A stretch of DNA of 64,000 nt, taken from contig NC_085857.1 of the NCBI RefSeq assembly GCF_034702125.1, positions 53,479,046 to 53,543,045 on the forward strand. The letters run 5' to 3'. Source of the DNA: Engraulis encrasicolus. Lineage: Eukaryota; Chordata; Actinopteri; Clupeiformes; Engraulidae. A program made the translations under genes and the position numbers. A model generated the notes under the pieces. The model worked only from the letters and a program-made list of their open reading frames with translations. It was not told where the DNA came from and searched no databases. Shown piece after piece: positions 47,750 through 60,230 of this stretch (positions within the stretch are counted from its first letter, which is position 1; the number at the start of each line of letters is the position of its first letter).

Positions 47750-48210
47750 TTATATAAGCAGTATATCGGGCTGCGTGAGTGCGCAGTAGATCATGAATCC
47801 GATCTCGTCCGTCTGCTCCTCGCTCAGCTCCTGCAGGTGATTGACAGCCGGCGCAAAGTAGCTGGGCAGCCGTCCGGTCTCCAGGTAACCAATCAGCTGC
47901 TCCAGAGCCTGCAGGAACCGCCCACTGAAGGCCTGTGGGGACCAATCACCTTGCGGTCTCTCCTTGTCGTCGATGTTGTCGTCGCTACCGCTGTTGCTGA
48001 TTTGCTCCCCCTGGCAGAGGTGCAGCAGCAGGCTGCTGAGGTGGCGGGCCGTGATTGGCCGAAGGGCCGGGCTGGTGCGGCAGACCGCCTTCAGGGTCTT
48101 CAGCAACTTCCTGCGAATGCCGCCGTCCGATTGATCGAGGCTGGCCAGAAGGCCCGCCTCCCGGGGGTACTGACTGCAGAACCAGGCGTGTGAGCAGGGC
48201 AGCCGCGGCC

Positions 48211-48278
<68 letters not shown>

Positions 48279-51130
48279 TCGATATATGTCAATATGTATA
48301 TCATTGAATATGAATATGCATTTTTAAAAAATGGCCTAAATTGTGCATGCACACACGTAATTGTCAAAGGCAAATTACACAAACACACACAAACATATTC
48401 TGTTGTATGAGCGGGAGATATACATACATAGATAGACAGAGAGATGGACAGACAGACAGACAGACAGACAGATAATGCCGTGTTTATCATTTCCAAGCGA
48501 CATCACAACACTACTGAACCTCTTGAAGTGATACGGTCTTATTTTTGGAAATAAGTTTATTTCACACCTCCCCTTGAGTTGAATAATAGGGTTTTACTGT
48601 TCTCATATACTTTCAACCGTTGTCTGGGTATGGCAGTGCAAATTTTACCTCAAAGCTAGCAGTTAACTGGTCTAGCTGGTCTCATAGGACTCATTGTTAA
48701 CGTCTAGCTTGGAGGTAAACTTTGAGAACACTATTATGTAACTCAAGGAGAGGTGTAAAATAAGCTTATTTACAAAAATGGGACAGTATCCCTTTGCAGG
48801 TTAAGTTGCAGGTTAAGCTGCATCCATGAGTGGCGTTGACACATGGCCTTGAATTGGTTGTTTTTCCTTTCAAAACAGAACTTGTCTGACGTCACTGTGG
48901 GGTTATTGTCCCTGAATCCCAGTCCCAGTTTTCAAACAGTCAATTCAGTCAAGGAAAGCAAATGTGAGACTCATATTTCACAGAGGGTTTAGCATACCAT
49001 GATGGCCGCCAACTTGTGTAAGGTGTGACTAACATGCAAGGAATCTTTTTAAAATATATATATATTTTAAAAAAATGTTTTTTTCAACTTTTATTTGGAT
49101 AGCATAGCGAAGAATGAGACAGGAAGCGAGCGGTGAGACAGACGGGGAAGGACCGGCACATGACCCGAGCCGGAATCGAACCCGGGTCGCCGGCGCAGCA
49201 ACCCAGAGCCCCACCGCTAGGCCACGGCAGGGCCAACATACAAGGAATCCTGTAGTAGCTCTATAAGCATTGAAAAGTATTGGGTTAATGTGTATGGCAA
49301 TAAGGTGGATGCAAGTGACTTTACTGTAACATAGCGCATACAGACTTGTTACTGTAACATAGCACATACAGACTCTTTACTTCATTCAAAGTTAAAAATA
49401 AGCGTGATACCTTAACGGTTGTGTTAAATTACAACTGTAACTATTAGAATACACATATAGGTTGTTGATCATATCACAAAATGCTTTTCATCTGCTTTAT
49501 TATTTTTGAAAATAACCGTTAAGTAAAAAGTGTTTCATGTAGGTAATACTAATCCCGTCCAAATGCGACCCTATGTAAAGATGTCTGATTAAGTGCACGG
49601 AACGCACAATATATCCAATCTCTCCGGGCTTGCAAACATTACAGCCTTGCAGTAAACCGTTTTGTTTTAGAGAGTTGTTCCAAGCTGTGCTCGCTTTCAA
49701 AATCGGACAGCATGGTCAAACGCTCTCTCCAAATGAAAGGACACGCATGCAGACGCATTAGAATGGACTTTGATGGGTTAGTAAACCAACAGGCAATTAT
49801 TAGAATTGTTCCACGGAACCAAATGCCTCCATGAATGCGCAATAATGTGCTCAAAAAATAATAATATATTGTGGAGTTGGCACGCGCGTGATGACAAGGG
49901 CAGTCACAGGTGCGTGATGAGTAGGCCTAACCCCTCCTACTTTCTGTTCGTTTGCTGAGATATTTCAATCCAGTCCGAATCGGCCTTTTCTTTTACCGAC
50001 ATCCTGAGATAAAAATCACATTACCCCATGTCCATACATAAAACTAGTCCCGTCGGAATAGGGCTTAACTGTAACATACCTAGCACATACAGACTCTTTA
50101 CTGTGACATACCTAGCATATACAGACTCTTTACTGTGACATACCTAGCACATACAGACTCTTTACTGTGACATACCTAGCACATACAGACTCCCCTCCCA
50201 GATGCACGGTGGGCAGCACGCGCAGAAACAACGTCTCCTCCTCTTCCCCGTCACCACCGCTACAGTCAATAGGATGCACCTGAGGACATCAACAGAGGAG
50301 CAGTCATGGGTAAGCGGTTAGGGTCAGCTCCAATGGACCCCCACCTCCAGCCATATCTACTGTGTGGGCCCTCTACGTATATACACTGGGCCCCTGTGAC
50401 TCAGTCACACTTTACCCCTGGGCAGGGGTAGAGGGCCAAAATCACAATCTGAAACGAAGTCTCAGGCCGAACTCAACATTTATTTTTAACTAAAATTGTG
50501 CGTAATACATCCACTTCACAGGCATAGTTAAACTTCACACACACTTTCCCATCATATATGGTAGATCTCGCAAGCCGAATATAATGGCTCTATTGTTCCC
50601 CGGGCCTGAGTTTGACATCCCTGGGTTAGGGCTGGGTTTAGACTTGGAGCCCAAAGAGTGAACAGGCCCGCTGGCGGCCCATCTACACAAAAAGACTATG
50701 TTACGTTACACACGTAAACACAACTGTATAAAATGCTTTTACATTATATATGAAAAAAAATGCTTTGAAATGAACTGAGAAGTTAAAAGAATAAATCATA
50801 ATGGAAAAGAATAGACACATTCCACAGATTAAACATTCAACCAATAGGGACGCACCTCCAGCGTGATGTCATCGCCGCCCAGCACGGGCCGCACCTCGGC
50901 CTCCAGTGTGGCGCTTAGCGACGGCCAATTGAGCGCCTCGGTGAGCGAGCGTGACATCATCTCGGCCACGCCCGCAGCTGACAGGTACCCGCCCACCAGG
51001 AACTGGTCCCAGTAGCTCCGCCCCCGGGGGAAGAACTCCAGGTTCTCTCTGCGAATCAGGAAGAGCTGGGGGTGGGACAGGAAGGTGTCCTCGCCTCGCA
51101 CCAGAGACCACAGCGACTCCTCCACCTTAC

Positions 51131-51209
<79 letters not shown>

Positions 51210-51516
51210 AGTGTTAGAAACAAAGAGATATTACACACATATAAAGTATATGACACTCACACAGACAGACACACACACACACACACATACACGCACGTAC
51301 GCAGACACGCAGGGTCGCTCTTATGAATGCAATGTGCAATGAATGGGGTTTGGCCACCAGGCTGATCCATTTTAGCCATGAAACCTCCCACACTAAAATG
51401 ACAGGTGCTTCAGTTTCACTGTCCAACCCCTGTATTACATACACACACACACACACTTGCAGGTGCACCAGCCGGGAGGCGTGGTCAGGCCTGATGACCT
51501 GCAGGTGTGTGTGTGT

Positions 51517-51568
<52 letters not shown>

Positions 51569-52780
51569 GTGTGTGTGTCTGTACCTGCAGGTGCACCAGC
51601 AGGGAGGCGTGGTCTGGCCTGATGACCTGCAGGTCGTCCAGCAGCGAGCCGGCCAATCGCAGCTCCCCGAGGGGCATGTGGGCGTGTTTCGAATGCAGGA
51701 AGCTCTGGATCTCCGTGGCGACGTCCAGCGCCCGCCTCTGCGCCCGCTGGGTCGCGTCCGGCAACACGCACACGCGCGTCGCGTAGTAGCGCTCAAGGCG
51801 CTGCTGCAGTGGGATGTTACACACACTCCGTTTCCTCTCACACACACTCGAGGTCGAGGTTGAGGTCGTGGTTGTAGTACTGCGTCCGGGTCCCGATAGA
51901 CACAGCCCGGAGTCATCGTCCTCAAGCGTAGAGGGGGGTGGAGAGGAGTCGACCGGGAGCGATAGATCACCTACACACACACAAACACACACACACACAC
52001 ACACACGAATATAGATGCAAACGCACACGAACACAAATACAGACACGCACTCATACGTAAGTACGCGCACATACATGCACACAGACACACATACACACAC
52101 ACATACACATCATAAACACCCGCAGACACGCGTCATGAATGTACTTACGTATGTAAGTGTGTGCTGGGTGGTTTTCTTTTGCATGGTAGTTAAGGAAGAT
52201 TATGTACATTACATTACATTACATTACACCTTTTATCGAAAGTGACTTAGAGGTATTTACAGGATCTAAATTAACACCACCCAACTGCTAGATGTCTGTT
52301 AGAGCAAGATACATCAAGCCAGAATGTTTCCTGGGTCCATGTGATGACAGGTGAACGCCACTTTAGGAGACTTTCAGTTATGAGACCTTTGGAGACTTTA
52401 GGTTGAGAATAAATGGAATTCCCTTAGCACTGTAGATGGCGGTAGCGCACATCTTATGCAAACAGTCACCATATGGCACAGAAAGAGATGAAGCCCCCTT
52501 AGGAGACTAAACTTGAGCACACTCCTTTGCATCGGGTTGGTGGAGTTTGGAGAATCTTGCTCTAATAGACAACTCTTTGAGGTAGGCCAATTTACTCTTT
52601 TACAGAGGGTGATCGAGAGAGGGAAACCTTTCTTGGTTGCCGCGGCGATCTTCTTCTTAACCACGCCCTCTAATTCCTTCTTCAGCTGTTTGGGGGACTG
52701 ACTAACCAGCTTAAGCTCCTCCCAGCCATCTGTGATTGGCTTATTCTCCTCCGCAGACCTGCTGGCTCGTTCAATCAGCT

Positions 52781-52831
<51 letters not shown>

Positions 52832-52890
52832 ACAAGTTATACATCAGAAACAAATAAACACATACAGTATATATATATACAGATATACAG

Positions 52891-52931
<41 letters not shown>

Positions 52932-53079
52932 TATAATCACTCACCCGTTTCACGGCCAATGTTGCGATGCCCAGTATGGCGGCTCCTCCCACCCCGATGA
53001 CGAGGCGGGCATTGGCCAATAAGAAGTCAATAAGTTCTCCCACCCCATCATGGCCCCGCCTCCTGCTGTGGAAATACAT
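47750..53079 (-). CDS. mief2: Mitochondrial dynamics protein MiD49/MiD51-type (mief2-like), six coding exons
   Basis: Coding exons (high to low): 53079-52945, 52778-52628, 51970-51585, 51125-50856, 50279-50176, 48209-47750 (phases 0,1,0,0,2). The total is 1506 nt, 501 residues. MiD proteins sit in the mitochondrial outer membrane and recruit dynamin Drp1. Residues 18-45 give the N-terminal anchor (DFLLANARLVIGVGGAAILG) nearly as in human MiD49. Exon 2 contains GWEELKLV, like the DSWKELSL of MiD49. Exon 3 has a Ser/Thr run, then LPLQQRLERYYATR and PLGELRLAGSLLDDLQVIRP. Exon 4 has LWSLVRGEDTF, RRENLEFFPRGRSYWDQFLV and GGYLS. The last exon has FLQALEQLIGYLETGRLPSY and the end of the nucleotidyltransferase-like fold. 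This favours MIEF2 over MIEF1. A 5' non-coding exon probably precedes, since an acceptor (ctccttgcag) lies at 53128. The exon 2 donor (AAAG|gtttcc) is weak. An acidic insertion (GSDDNIDDKE) lies in the last exon. Confidence 0.88.
48211..48273. repeat. (GA)n microsatellite at exon 6 acceptor of mief2
   Basis: On the coding strand a CT tract that serves as the polypyrimidine tract of the last intron (tctctctag|G). Confidence 0.97.
48530..48792. mobile_element. Palindromic MITE in mief2 intron 5
   Basis: 'aataagtttatttcacacct' and 'aggtgtaaaataagcttatt' are inverted near the ends, with 'gtgatacggtc'/'gacagtatccc' outermost. Non-coding, about 260 bp. Confidence 0.72.
49070..49245 (-). repeat. 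tRNA-derived SINE
   Basis: On the minus strand: an A-box-like TGGCCTAGCGG, B-box GGGTTCGATTCC, then a body and an A-rich tail. Near-duplicates of 'acatgcaaggaatc' flank it (49031 and 49236) and look like a target-site duplication. Confidence 0.82.
49330..49380 (-). repeat. Distant copies of the mief2 exon 5 donor repeat
   Basis: Two units of 'actgtaacatagcRcataca' are related to the array at 50068-50190 but lie 700 bp away. Confidence 0.7.
50068..50192 (-). repeat. 34-bp minisatellite repeating the mief2 exon 5 donor
   Basis: Units starting near 50070, 50104, 50138 and 50171 read 'catacctagcacatacagac' plus 'tctttactgtga'. The last is the true exon 5 end, so the coding strand shows GAGTCTGTATGTGCTAG|gtatgt repeated. 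About three extra donor copies lie in the intron. Confidence 0.92.
51134..51207. repeat. (CA)n microsatellite
   Basis: In mief2 intron 3, ten bases upstream of the exon 4 acceptor on the coding strand. Confidence 0.97.
51455..51506 (-). repeat. Copy of the mief2 exon 3 donor edge
   Basis: The minus strand at 51502-51461 reads VIRPDHASRLVHLQ, matching exon 3's VIRPDHASLLVHLQ end. It is preceded by cctgcag and followed by gtgtgt, so it resembles a 42-nt in-frame exon. Confidence 0.88.
51507..51580. repeat. (GT)n microsatellite
   Basis: Separates exon 3 of mief2 from its edge copy. Confidence 0.95.
52335..52562. repeat. Uninterrupted copy of the 16.7-kb dispersed repeat
   Basis: Matches 16700-16880 and 17086-17150 without the MITE, so it is an empty-site allele of the repeat family. 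Lies in mief2 intron 2, just after exon 2. Confidence 0.75.
52783..52926. repeat. Two (CA)n tracts in mief2 intron 1
   Basis: CA runs at 52783-52828 and 52894-52926, with an AT-rich spacer. The first borders the exon 2 acceptor. Confidence 0.95.
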
Positions 53080-53129
53080 CACTTCCTGTTCCTGTCCGAC
53101 TCTTGCAGCCAATCACAGGGCTGCAAGGA

Positions 53130-55365
53130 GATTACATGACAAACGGTCAGCCAAGCAGACAACCCCTAGATCAGTAGCTTATACAGATACACACATACAT
53201 TCAAATACACACATGGAGTTCAAATACACACATGGGATTCAAATACACACATGGAATTCAAATGCATACATGGGATTCTTTCAAATATGCGGACTCCTGT
53301 CCTCCCTTGCTCACTTGCCTCCTTGTGGCCTCTTGATGACGTCACCTAGGCCTGGACGATTTTTCGATTTCAATTTTAATCGCGATATCAACATTTTCTA
53401 CGATTATAAATCAGACGTTCGATGCACATTCAAAAATGTGTTGTTTTTTTTTGTCCGATCGCGCTGTGTACTCTTATTTTGAAATTGCGCCTCGGGCGCT
53501 AGGAAGAAGCGTGGCATGCGCATGGTCATTGGTCAGTGGGTGCGATGGATACAATTTCCGTACTCCCTTGCGCATGGTCAGTGGGGGCGACACCATGACA
53601 GATAATTTGTGGCCAAATTAACGGCAGCTGTTGGTCAGCAGTAATTGCTGGGGGTAAGGACAGCTGACAAACATTCACGCTGTCCTATGACCTGTTCCAC
53701 ACAGTGTTGTGTTGTGTTGTTTGTGATTTGACCCTCAGAAACCCATTACATTGCAAATGGTAAGATTTACAAAGAATCATATAGTGCCTTACATTGACTG
53801 AACTTAACTCAAATTAGGCCTACATATCCCAACACCACACAGTCATTTCCGGAGAGAAAATAGTATAGAAAAGATCACATTCCAAGTAAAAACATGGCCA
53901 TTTTTGTATACTGCTAGCTGCCTTTTCTGAATACATTTTAACCATTGTAGAAGTAATTTTTTAATATGTAGATGTGCCAGAAATGTGAGAAACATACGTT
54001 TTTTAGAAATGTGATATGAATGGCTGCTCTTATTTGGAAGGAAAATGCCTAATACCTGGGTGCTAAGCCATTGGAATACACAGACAGGTGTGTACACCTG
54101 TAGGCTATCTGTGTTTGTGTATACGAGAATCATATAGTGATTTGAGATGATAAAGATAAGTGTTTCACTGAAGCCCTATTGCAGATTTTCAACATTTCTA
54201 CAGAATTCTCAGAAATGAACTTAAAAGTTTCTGCATCAGAGACTTAGTAAAATTAGGTTGATGTAGGTGCTGTACGGACGTTCTTTTAAAATAGTCATTA
54301 GTATATAGTCTATTCCAACACAAAGACAGCAATTAGCATATGCCAGTGAATATTTGGACTTTAGACATGAGGTTTGAGTTGAATTCACAGGAATTAATCA
54401 TGAAGCTACTTTCATTTACCACCAAAAACGAATCTATTGATTTATCACATGGGATATAGAGCATTATATAGTACTGAAAATTCTTGAATGGCACACAGCT
54501 AACTTTTCATTAAAAGGAAAACGAGTGAGTTTGGTCTGAAATAAGCTGTTATTTTTCTAGTGCTTTTCTTCTTCAGGATGGAAAAGCACACATCTGCCAT
54601 TCACATTGCCATCAGATTGTACAACACAGAGAGTTCCTATCCATACCATTAGACAGACGGCATTCTAAGCTTTCGAATGGTACCCCATATGCCCCAATTC
54701 ACGAGGGTGGTGTGTACACAAACTTGCATCAAAAGTTGTGTGGGGAAAATGGTTATCCTTTCTTCACTCGCGATAGCGATTTGCGGGAGATCTATGCGCT
54801 TCGTGTAACGCGAGTGGGCGGGGCTACTGTCCATTTTCTGGGGGAGCACTTGGGGTAGCCAATCAGATTTCAGGGGGGTCAAATGCTACCCTAGCCACCC
54901 CTGTAGCTCCGCCCCTGGTTCCACACTCCGACCCTCGCGGAAGTGTCATTGCATGCTTCCCTGATGCCAATCCCAATACTGACCGTAGAAAAAGAATAAC
55001 ATTTCCGTACTCCCCTCGCCATCATTTCGTACTACGCGGTTATGACGTGAGTAAGCCCTCTTGTCTCAAGCCTCTTTGGTAGTGAATACGAGGGTGGCAT
55101 CTGAGTCAGAGATTGTAAGGTAGACTGTACAAGGGAAGGACGGTATCAGAGCCTGTAAATAAATTATGTACAAAGTTCTCTATTCCTCGTTTTTGAAAGT
55201 AATGGCCCACATTTGACTGCTAACAGTGTGTTAGGACTTCAAATTGGTTTAGCAGTAGCTGTAGCTAGTTGCTAACACAAATGAAGGCAAATTGTGTTTG
55301 AGCTCTGCTGGCAGCTAACTAGTGGTACCTAAAAACGAATTGCTTGATAAACTTTTCACACCATA
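53130..55365. other. Upstream region of mief2, no further gene recognised
   Basis: Tandem 'caaatacacacatgg' units (53198-53275). From 53345 a hAT-like repeat start ('aggcctggacgatttttcga'). The rest is unassigned and may hold the 5' non-coding exon and promoter of mief2. Confidence 0.45.
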
Positions 55366-55614
55366 CAGGACCTAAGCCAGTGACGTGCAGTGAAGGGTAT
55401 GGTAGGGTAGGCAGTAAATATAGAATATATATATATATATATATTTATATATATGTATTAACGGTGGGTTCGGTCCTCCCCCAGAAAAAAATGTATTTCT
55501 TAGATGCAATTTCCTGCATTTTAACCAAATCTGGAGAGTCATTATCAGCTAAAAACTTTTACAAAAGACTAAAAACTTTGAACAAATAGTCCCCTTTCAT
55601 GCAGATCTGAAATG

Positions 55615-55616
<2 letters not shown>

Positions 55617-55692
<76 letters not shown>
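55617..55692. repeat. (GT)n microsatellite
   Basis: A perfect GT run within the outer hAT-type element. Confidence 0.97.
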
Positions 55693-55701
<9 letters not shown>

Positions 55702-56943
55702 TGTGTGAGAGAGAGGGGGGCCTTATGCCACAAGGTATGGTTTGAATAGGCAAATAGGCCTATTCACATAAACATGCTGATATGGTCTTTAATGTGCAAC
55801 AAATTAGTATGTTTCTCTAAATACTGTAAATATAAAGTAAGATGCCATCAGTGCTTAACCACCACAGCTCTAATAACTAAATAAGTAAATAGGCTACACT
55901 ATTTAGACATTTGGACATTGTCAGTAGACCTAAATCTGAAACAATAAGTGAAAACATAATTTCAATTTCTTGAAAAGGCCAGCTACACTTATTTGTTTTG
56001 CCAAATTGCCAAATTAGCTCCAGGACCCATACTTTGTACACCTTTAAGGACCTGTAGGCCTACATTTTACAATAATAATTTAGAAAGCTACAACATTTTG
56101 GGGGAAAAGCTTTAACTTTTGGCTTTAGCAGTTGATTTTGTTGCTCTTCTGTTTATTCTGTTGCAAATGCCAGGGTGTTTCACATGGATGGAGGGTGGCA
56201 CAGTGTAGCCTACTTTTGAAGATAAAATGTCTAGTTCACCAACTGTGAATCACACCATAGCATGTGAGGGGGAAACGATTTACATTTAGCAATAAACCAA
56301 CCTAGGTAACAGCTCCTGCTTCACTGCCGCGTTTTGTGCTGATAATCAAACACTCACAGACAAGAAGGAAAGTAGGAAGGGGGTGGGTTGCTTGCAAACA
56401 TGACCCGTGCATTCAGACAGTATCGAGTAAACCAACGAAACCACTTCTGAGACTCATTCTTGTGCGTGATAGTTTTCTCAAACACTTCAGCTACGGTTGT
56501 GCAAGGTGTTTCAAATTAAGTCAATTTGTGAGAAGAAACCATCCCCAGTCAATCGTCCTGTTCCACGTTGATCTCGACTCGCACACCGCGCACTTCAAAA
56601 GAACGCAGCTGCACTTGCTAACAGGCTCCACACAACTCACGCATTGAGTAGTCATCATCATAATACATTAGGGAAATGGAGTCATGTCGTACGCTCAAAA
56701 AACAATCTCGCGTCCATAATAACACACACACACCAGTGAGGTGCGGTCAACTTTATGGCTGGTGAGGCACTGACTTTTCCAATATCAGATTTTCAAATAT
56801 ATAATACTACAGCTACAGTTTTAGTAAATTTATCAAATAGGCCTACCGATAAGTTTCATATGCCATAGCTTTCTTAACATAAGTTAGGCCTACATAATAA
56901 AACATGCTGCATTTCCGTAGAGTAAATGCTACTAGATCTCTCA

Positions 56944-56944
<1 letters not shown>

Positions 56945-57027
<83 letters not shown>
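56945..57027. repeat. (CA)n microsatellite
   Basis: CA run inside the nested element. Confidence 0.97.
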
Positions 57028-57029
<2 letters not shown>

Positions 57030-57075
57030 ATTCAAACAGTGGTTTCACATAAACCACACTGCACCATCACGGCAG

Positions 57076-57770
57076 AGGGAGAGGAGACGAGGAGAGAAGA
57101 GGAGAGGTGAGGAGAGAAGAGGAGAGGAGAGGAGAGGAGAGGAGGGGAGAGGAGAGGAGGAGAGAAGAGGAGAGGAGAAGTGAGGAGAGGAGGGGAGATG
57201 GAGAGGAGAGGAGAAGAGAGAAGAGGAGAGGAGAGGAGATGAGAGGAGAGGAGGGGAGATGGAGATGAGAGGAGAAGAGAGAAGAGGAGAGGAGAGGAGA
57301 TGAGAGGAGAGGAGGGGAGATGGAGATGAGAGGAGAAGAGAGAAGAGGAGAGGAGAGGAGATGAGAAAAGAGAGGAGAGGAGAGGAGTGGAGAGGAGAGA
57401 AGAGAGGAGAGGGGGAGAGGAAAGGAGAGGAGAGGAGAGGATGAGAGAAGAGGAGAGGAGAGGAGAGGAGGAGAGAAGAGGAGAGAAGAGGAGATGAGAG
57501 GAGAAGTGAGGAGAGGAGAGGAGTGGAGGGGAGATGGAGAGGAGAGGAGAGGAGAAGAGAGAAGAGGAGAGGAGATGAGAAAAGAGAGGAGAGGAGAGGA
57601 GAGGAGTGGAGAGGAGAGAAGAGAGGAGAGGGGGGAGAGGAAAGGAGAGGGGAGGAGAGGAGAGGAGGGGAGAGGAGAGGAGGAGAGAAGAGAGGAGGAG
57701 AAGAGAGAAGAGGAGAGGAGATGGGAAAAGAGAGGAGAGGAGAGGAGAGGAGGGGAGTAGTGAAGAGTGT
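57076..57770. repeat. (GGAGA)n-type minisatellite, about 700 bp
   Basis: Purine-only strand built of gagga/gaggaga units, with longer repeats such as 'gaggggagatggagatgaga'. It creates artefactual frames on both strands. It lies between copies of 'caggattcaaacagtggt' at 57027 and 57804, with a third like copy at 57876. Confidence 0.95.
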
Positions 57771-60002
57771 AAGCTCCTTCAAAGCCCACTGCTCTCACAC
57801 ACACAGGATTCAAACAGTGGTCTCACATAAACCACATCACGGCGGATGCTCAATGAAACACACACACACACACACAGGATTCAAAACATGGTGTCATATA
57901 GACCGCTGAGCACCACGGCGAACAAACTGGTGTGATAACTTTAGTGATAAGCACCGGATTCTCGTGCAAATGTAGGCCTACCTCTACTTGTACGAGGCTA
58001 CGACATTTAAACAGAGATTACTACACAAGCTTCGATATGGTCACCAAATATTTTGGGACTGTCATTTATGTTATGCCTACACTTTGGAATTAGATCAGAG
58101 TCTTGTAGTTACACGGGTATATTTGATTTACCTCAACGGTACCCTGTACTCAACTTTACAAACAGTTACAGGGCACATGAGAATCCTGTTCAGATCACAA
58201 AAGCTACCACCACACCAGACAGAATCACGGCGGATTCACTCTATCCCCACGGGTCTCACAAACACAGGCTTCACACACATAGGAAACACTGATCTTACCT
58301 TTAACTTGTAGCCTACACCAGGTCCATGCGCCGCTCTTTTCCTTCACTTTGGAGTTGCGCATGCTAACGTTACTTTAGCCGGTGCTGTTCATCCAAAGCC
58401 ACATCTATTCGAGACGCACCAAACGTCCAAAGCAATTTGGCATTGAATATGAATATGAGTAGCCGCGAGGATTTGTGTTTCGTGAGGCTCGTCCTTAGTA
58501 AATTGTTAGTCGTAAAATCCCATGCGAATGGTCTTCCACACATTCTCGCCGGTTGCAAACAAGACACAGGGGAAACAAAAAAATAGTTTCTGTTGTACCA
58601 CTCACTTTGAAATGATCGGGTAGTTATAATCTTCTGATCGGTCATCTGCAGTAGCAAACCCTTCAGCTCTGTCGGTCCTCCATTCTTTATCACATATTTT
58701 CCCCTTGGAAATCCAACTTTGAGAATGCTCTTAGTGTCGATATGAAATCCACTTGTAGCAGTCAAAGAGAACAAGCTAGCCAACAACACCGACTGACAGT
58801 ATTGTGAACTTCAGATTCGCTATGACGTAACTGGCCAGCAATACTCTCAACTCCAGAAGGAGTCTGCGGCCAGGCTACTGCTGGCCTCACCGCTGTATCT
58901 TTCAGTGGGCGTTATGCCAAAGCCAAAGAAATGATAATCACACGTAGAAAATAGTAAAAAATTATCAGGAAATGAGGGCACACCATACATACTTCTATTA
59001 AGTGTATAAAAACGTTTAATACAATATTACCAGGTTGCATTCACAGAATGAGCAAAATGGCGCATGCGCTGAAGCTTGTTAACGAGGTATTGCGCAATCC
59101 GGGGGTGAGGCAAATTCAGAGTTGCCCCAAATTCGGCGTATTCGGAGGAATTTGACATGAAATGGGCAAATATTACGATTTTGGCCACAAAAATGATTGA
59201 GAACGAGTGAAACAGTTTAAACACTACTCAAATGGTAGTTATGGTGCAGATGCTAGACAACAATAGCTGTTATTGTAACTATTATTCACATTTACTGCAT
59301 CTCATCATAATCATCTGGAGCTGGTGAGGCCGTGCCTCCCCTGCCGTATTGGAGTGCACGTGCCTGACACACACGGTCTATTCATGTCCACCACCGCACA
59401 ACCAATCTTCAATGTCAACACCCTGACAAACAAGTGACAACAAAAGGCACCACGAAAAAACTTGAGCATGTTCATGTTAAAAGGCTACAGCATAATAATT
59501 AGATGAATCTTACCTTAAAGCAGAATCACAAGTAGGCTGTGTTTTTCATGCAAGCTAGTTCCATTAAAAGCCCGGGGTGGTTGACATGATGAAGACATTT
59601 TGTCCCAGTGCAAACTACTTGAAGCTGCTACCCATCTGATGTTGAATATTTCCACAATGCAACGATTGCAAACGGCTCAGCTGTCTGTCACTTGAACCGT
59701 CTTTCTTGCTACTTCTCGGCATTTTTTAAAATAATAAAGACAAAAAGACAAAGACTGCCATGTTTTCTTTCCGATACGGCTAGAGATTTGAACAAGCCTT
59801 GCCTTGCTAGTTGTTGCTAGCTGTCTGTAGGGCAGAAATTGGCTACTACCTGAATTGTAACAATTTTTCATTTTGGGCGCTGTGATTGGCTCACATACTC
59901 CCGCCACAGAGTAAAGGCTCTGCTTTTAGTCCCATTGACAAGCTATGTGACAACTTAATACGCATGCGCAAACTTCTACATTGACAGCATTGAAGGCGGC
60001 TG

Positions 60003-60230
60003 GGTCCCACTAGTTTGACGCCCTCTCGTGACTTCACATGGTAATTAAATATTTCAAACAAGCGATTTAAGGTTATGGTTAGGTTTAGGGTTAAGGTTAG
60101 GGTTAAGGTTAAGGTTAGGGTTAGGTTTAGGGTTAGGTTTAGGGTTAAGGTTAGGGTTAGGGTTAGGTTTAGGGTCGTATGACGTAAGCGGTAAGTACCG
60201 AAAGGGCGTCGTTCTAGTGAGTCCCGAAGG
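60003..60230. mobile_element. MITE with internal telomere-like minisatellite, copy 2
   Basis: The ends 'ccactagtttgacgccct' and 'agggcgtcgttctagtgag' are inverted. The centre (60068-60175) is a run of gggtta/gggttaagg units. Inside the outer hAT-type element. Confidence 0.75.

Larger units (their letters stand above)
56734..59366 (-). mobile_element. Nested 2.6-kb hAT-type element
   Basis: The ends CAGTGAGGTGCGGTC and GTGCACGTGCCTG resemble those of the outer element and are flanked by acacacac on both sides (56726-56733 and 59367-59374). The minus strand at about 58640-58430 carries a broken TTF-type zinc-finger segment of a hAT transposase: SEWYNRNYFF, then in a shifted frame CFPCVLFATGENVWKTIRMG with a stop, then HETQILAATH. 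Confidence 0.82.

Noticed and set aside
51214..51430. A minus-strand LVAKPHSL stretch resembling the MiD51 'LVAKPHR' motif
   Set aside because: It lies between exons 3 and 4, out of order for the protein, without splice sites. Judged a chance match.
57045..57909. Long open frames (up to 248 codons) of Ser/Leu/Pro or Arg/Glu/Gly
   Set aside because: They are translations of the purine-only minisatellite in several frames and on both strands. Composition follows the repeat.
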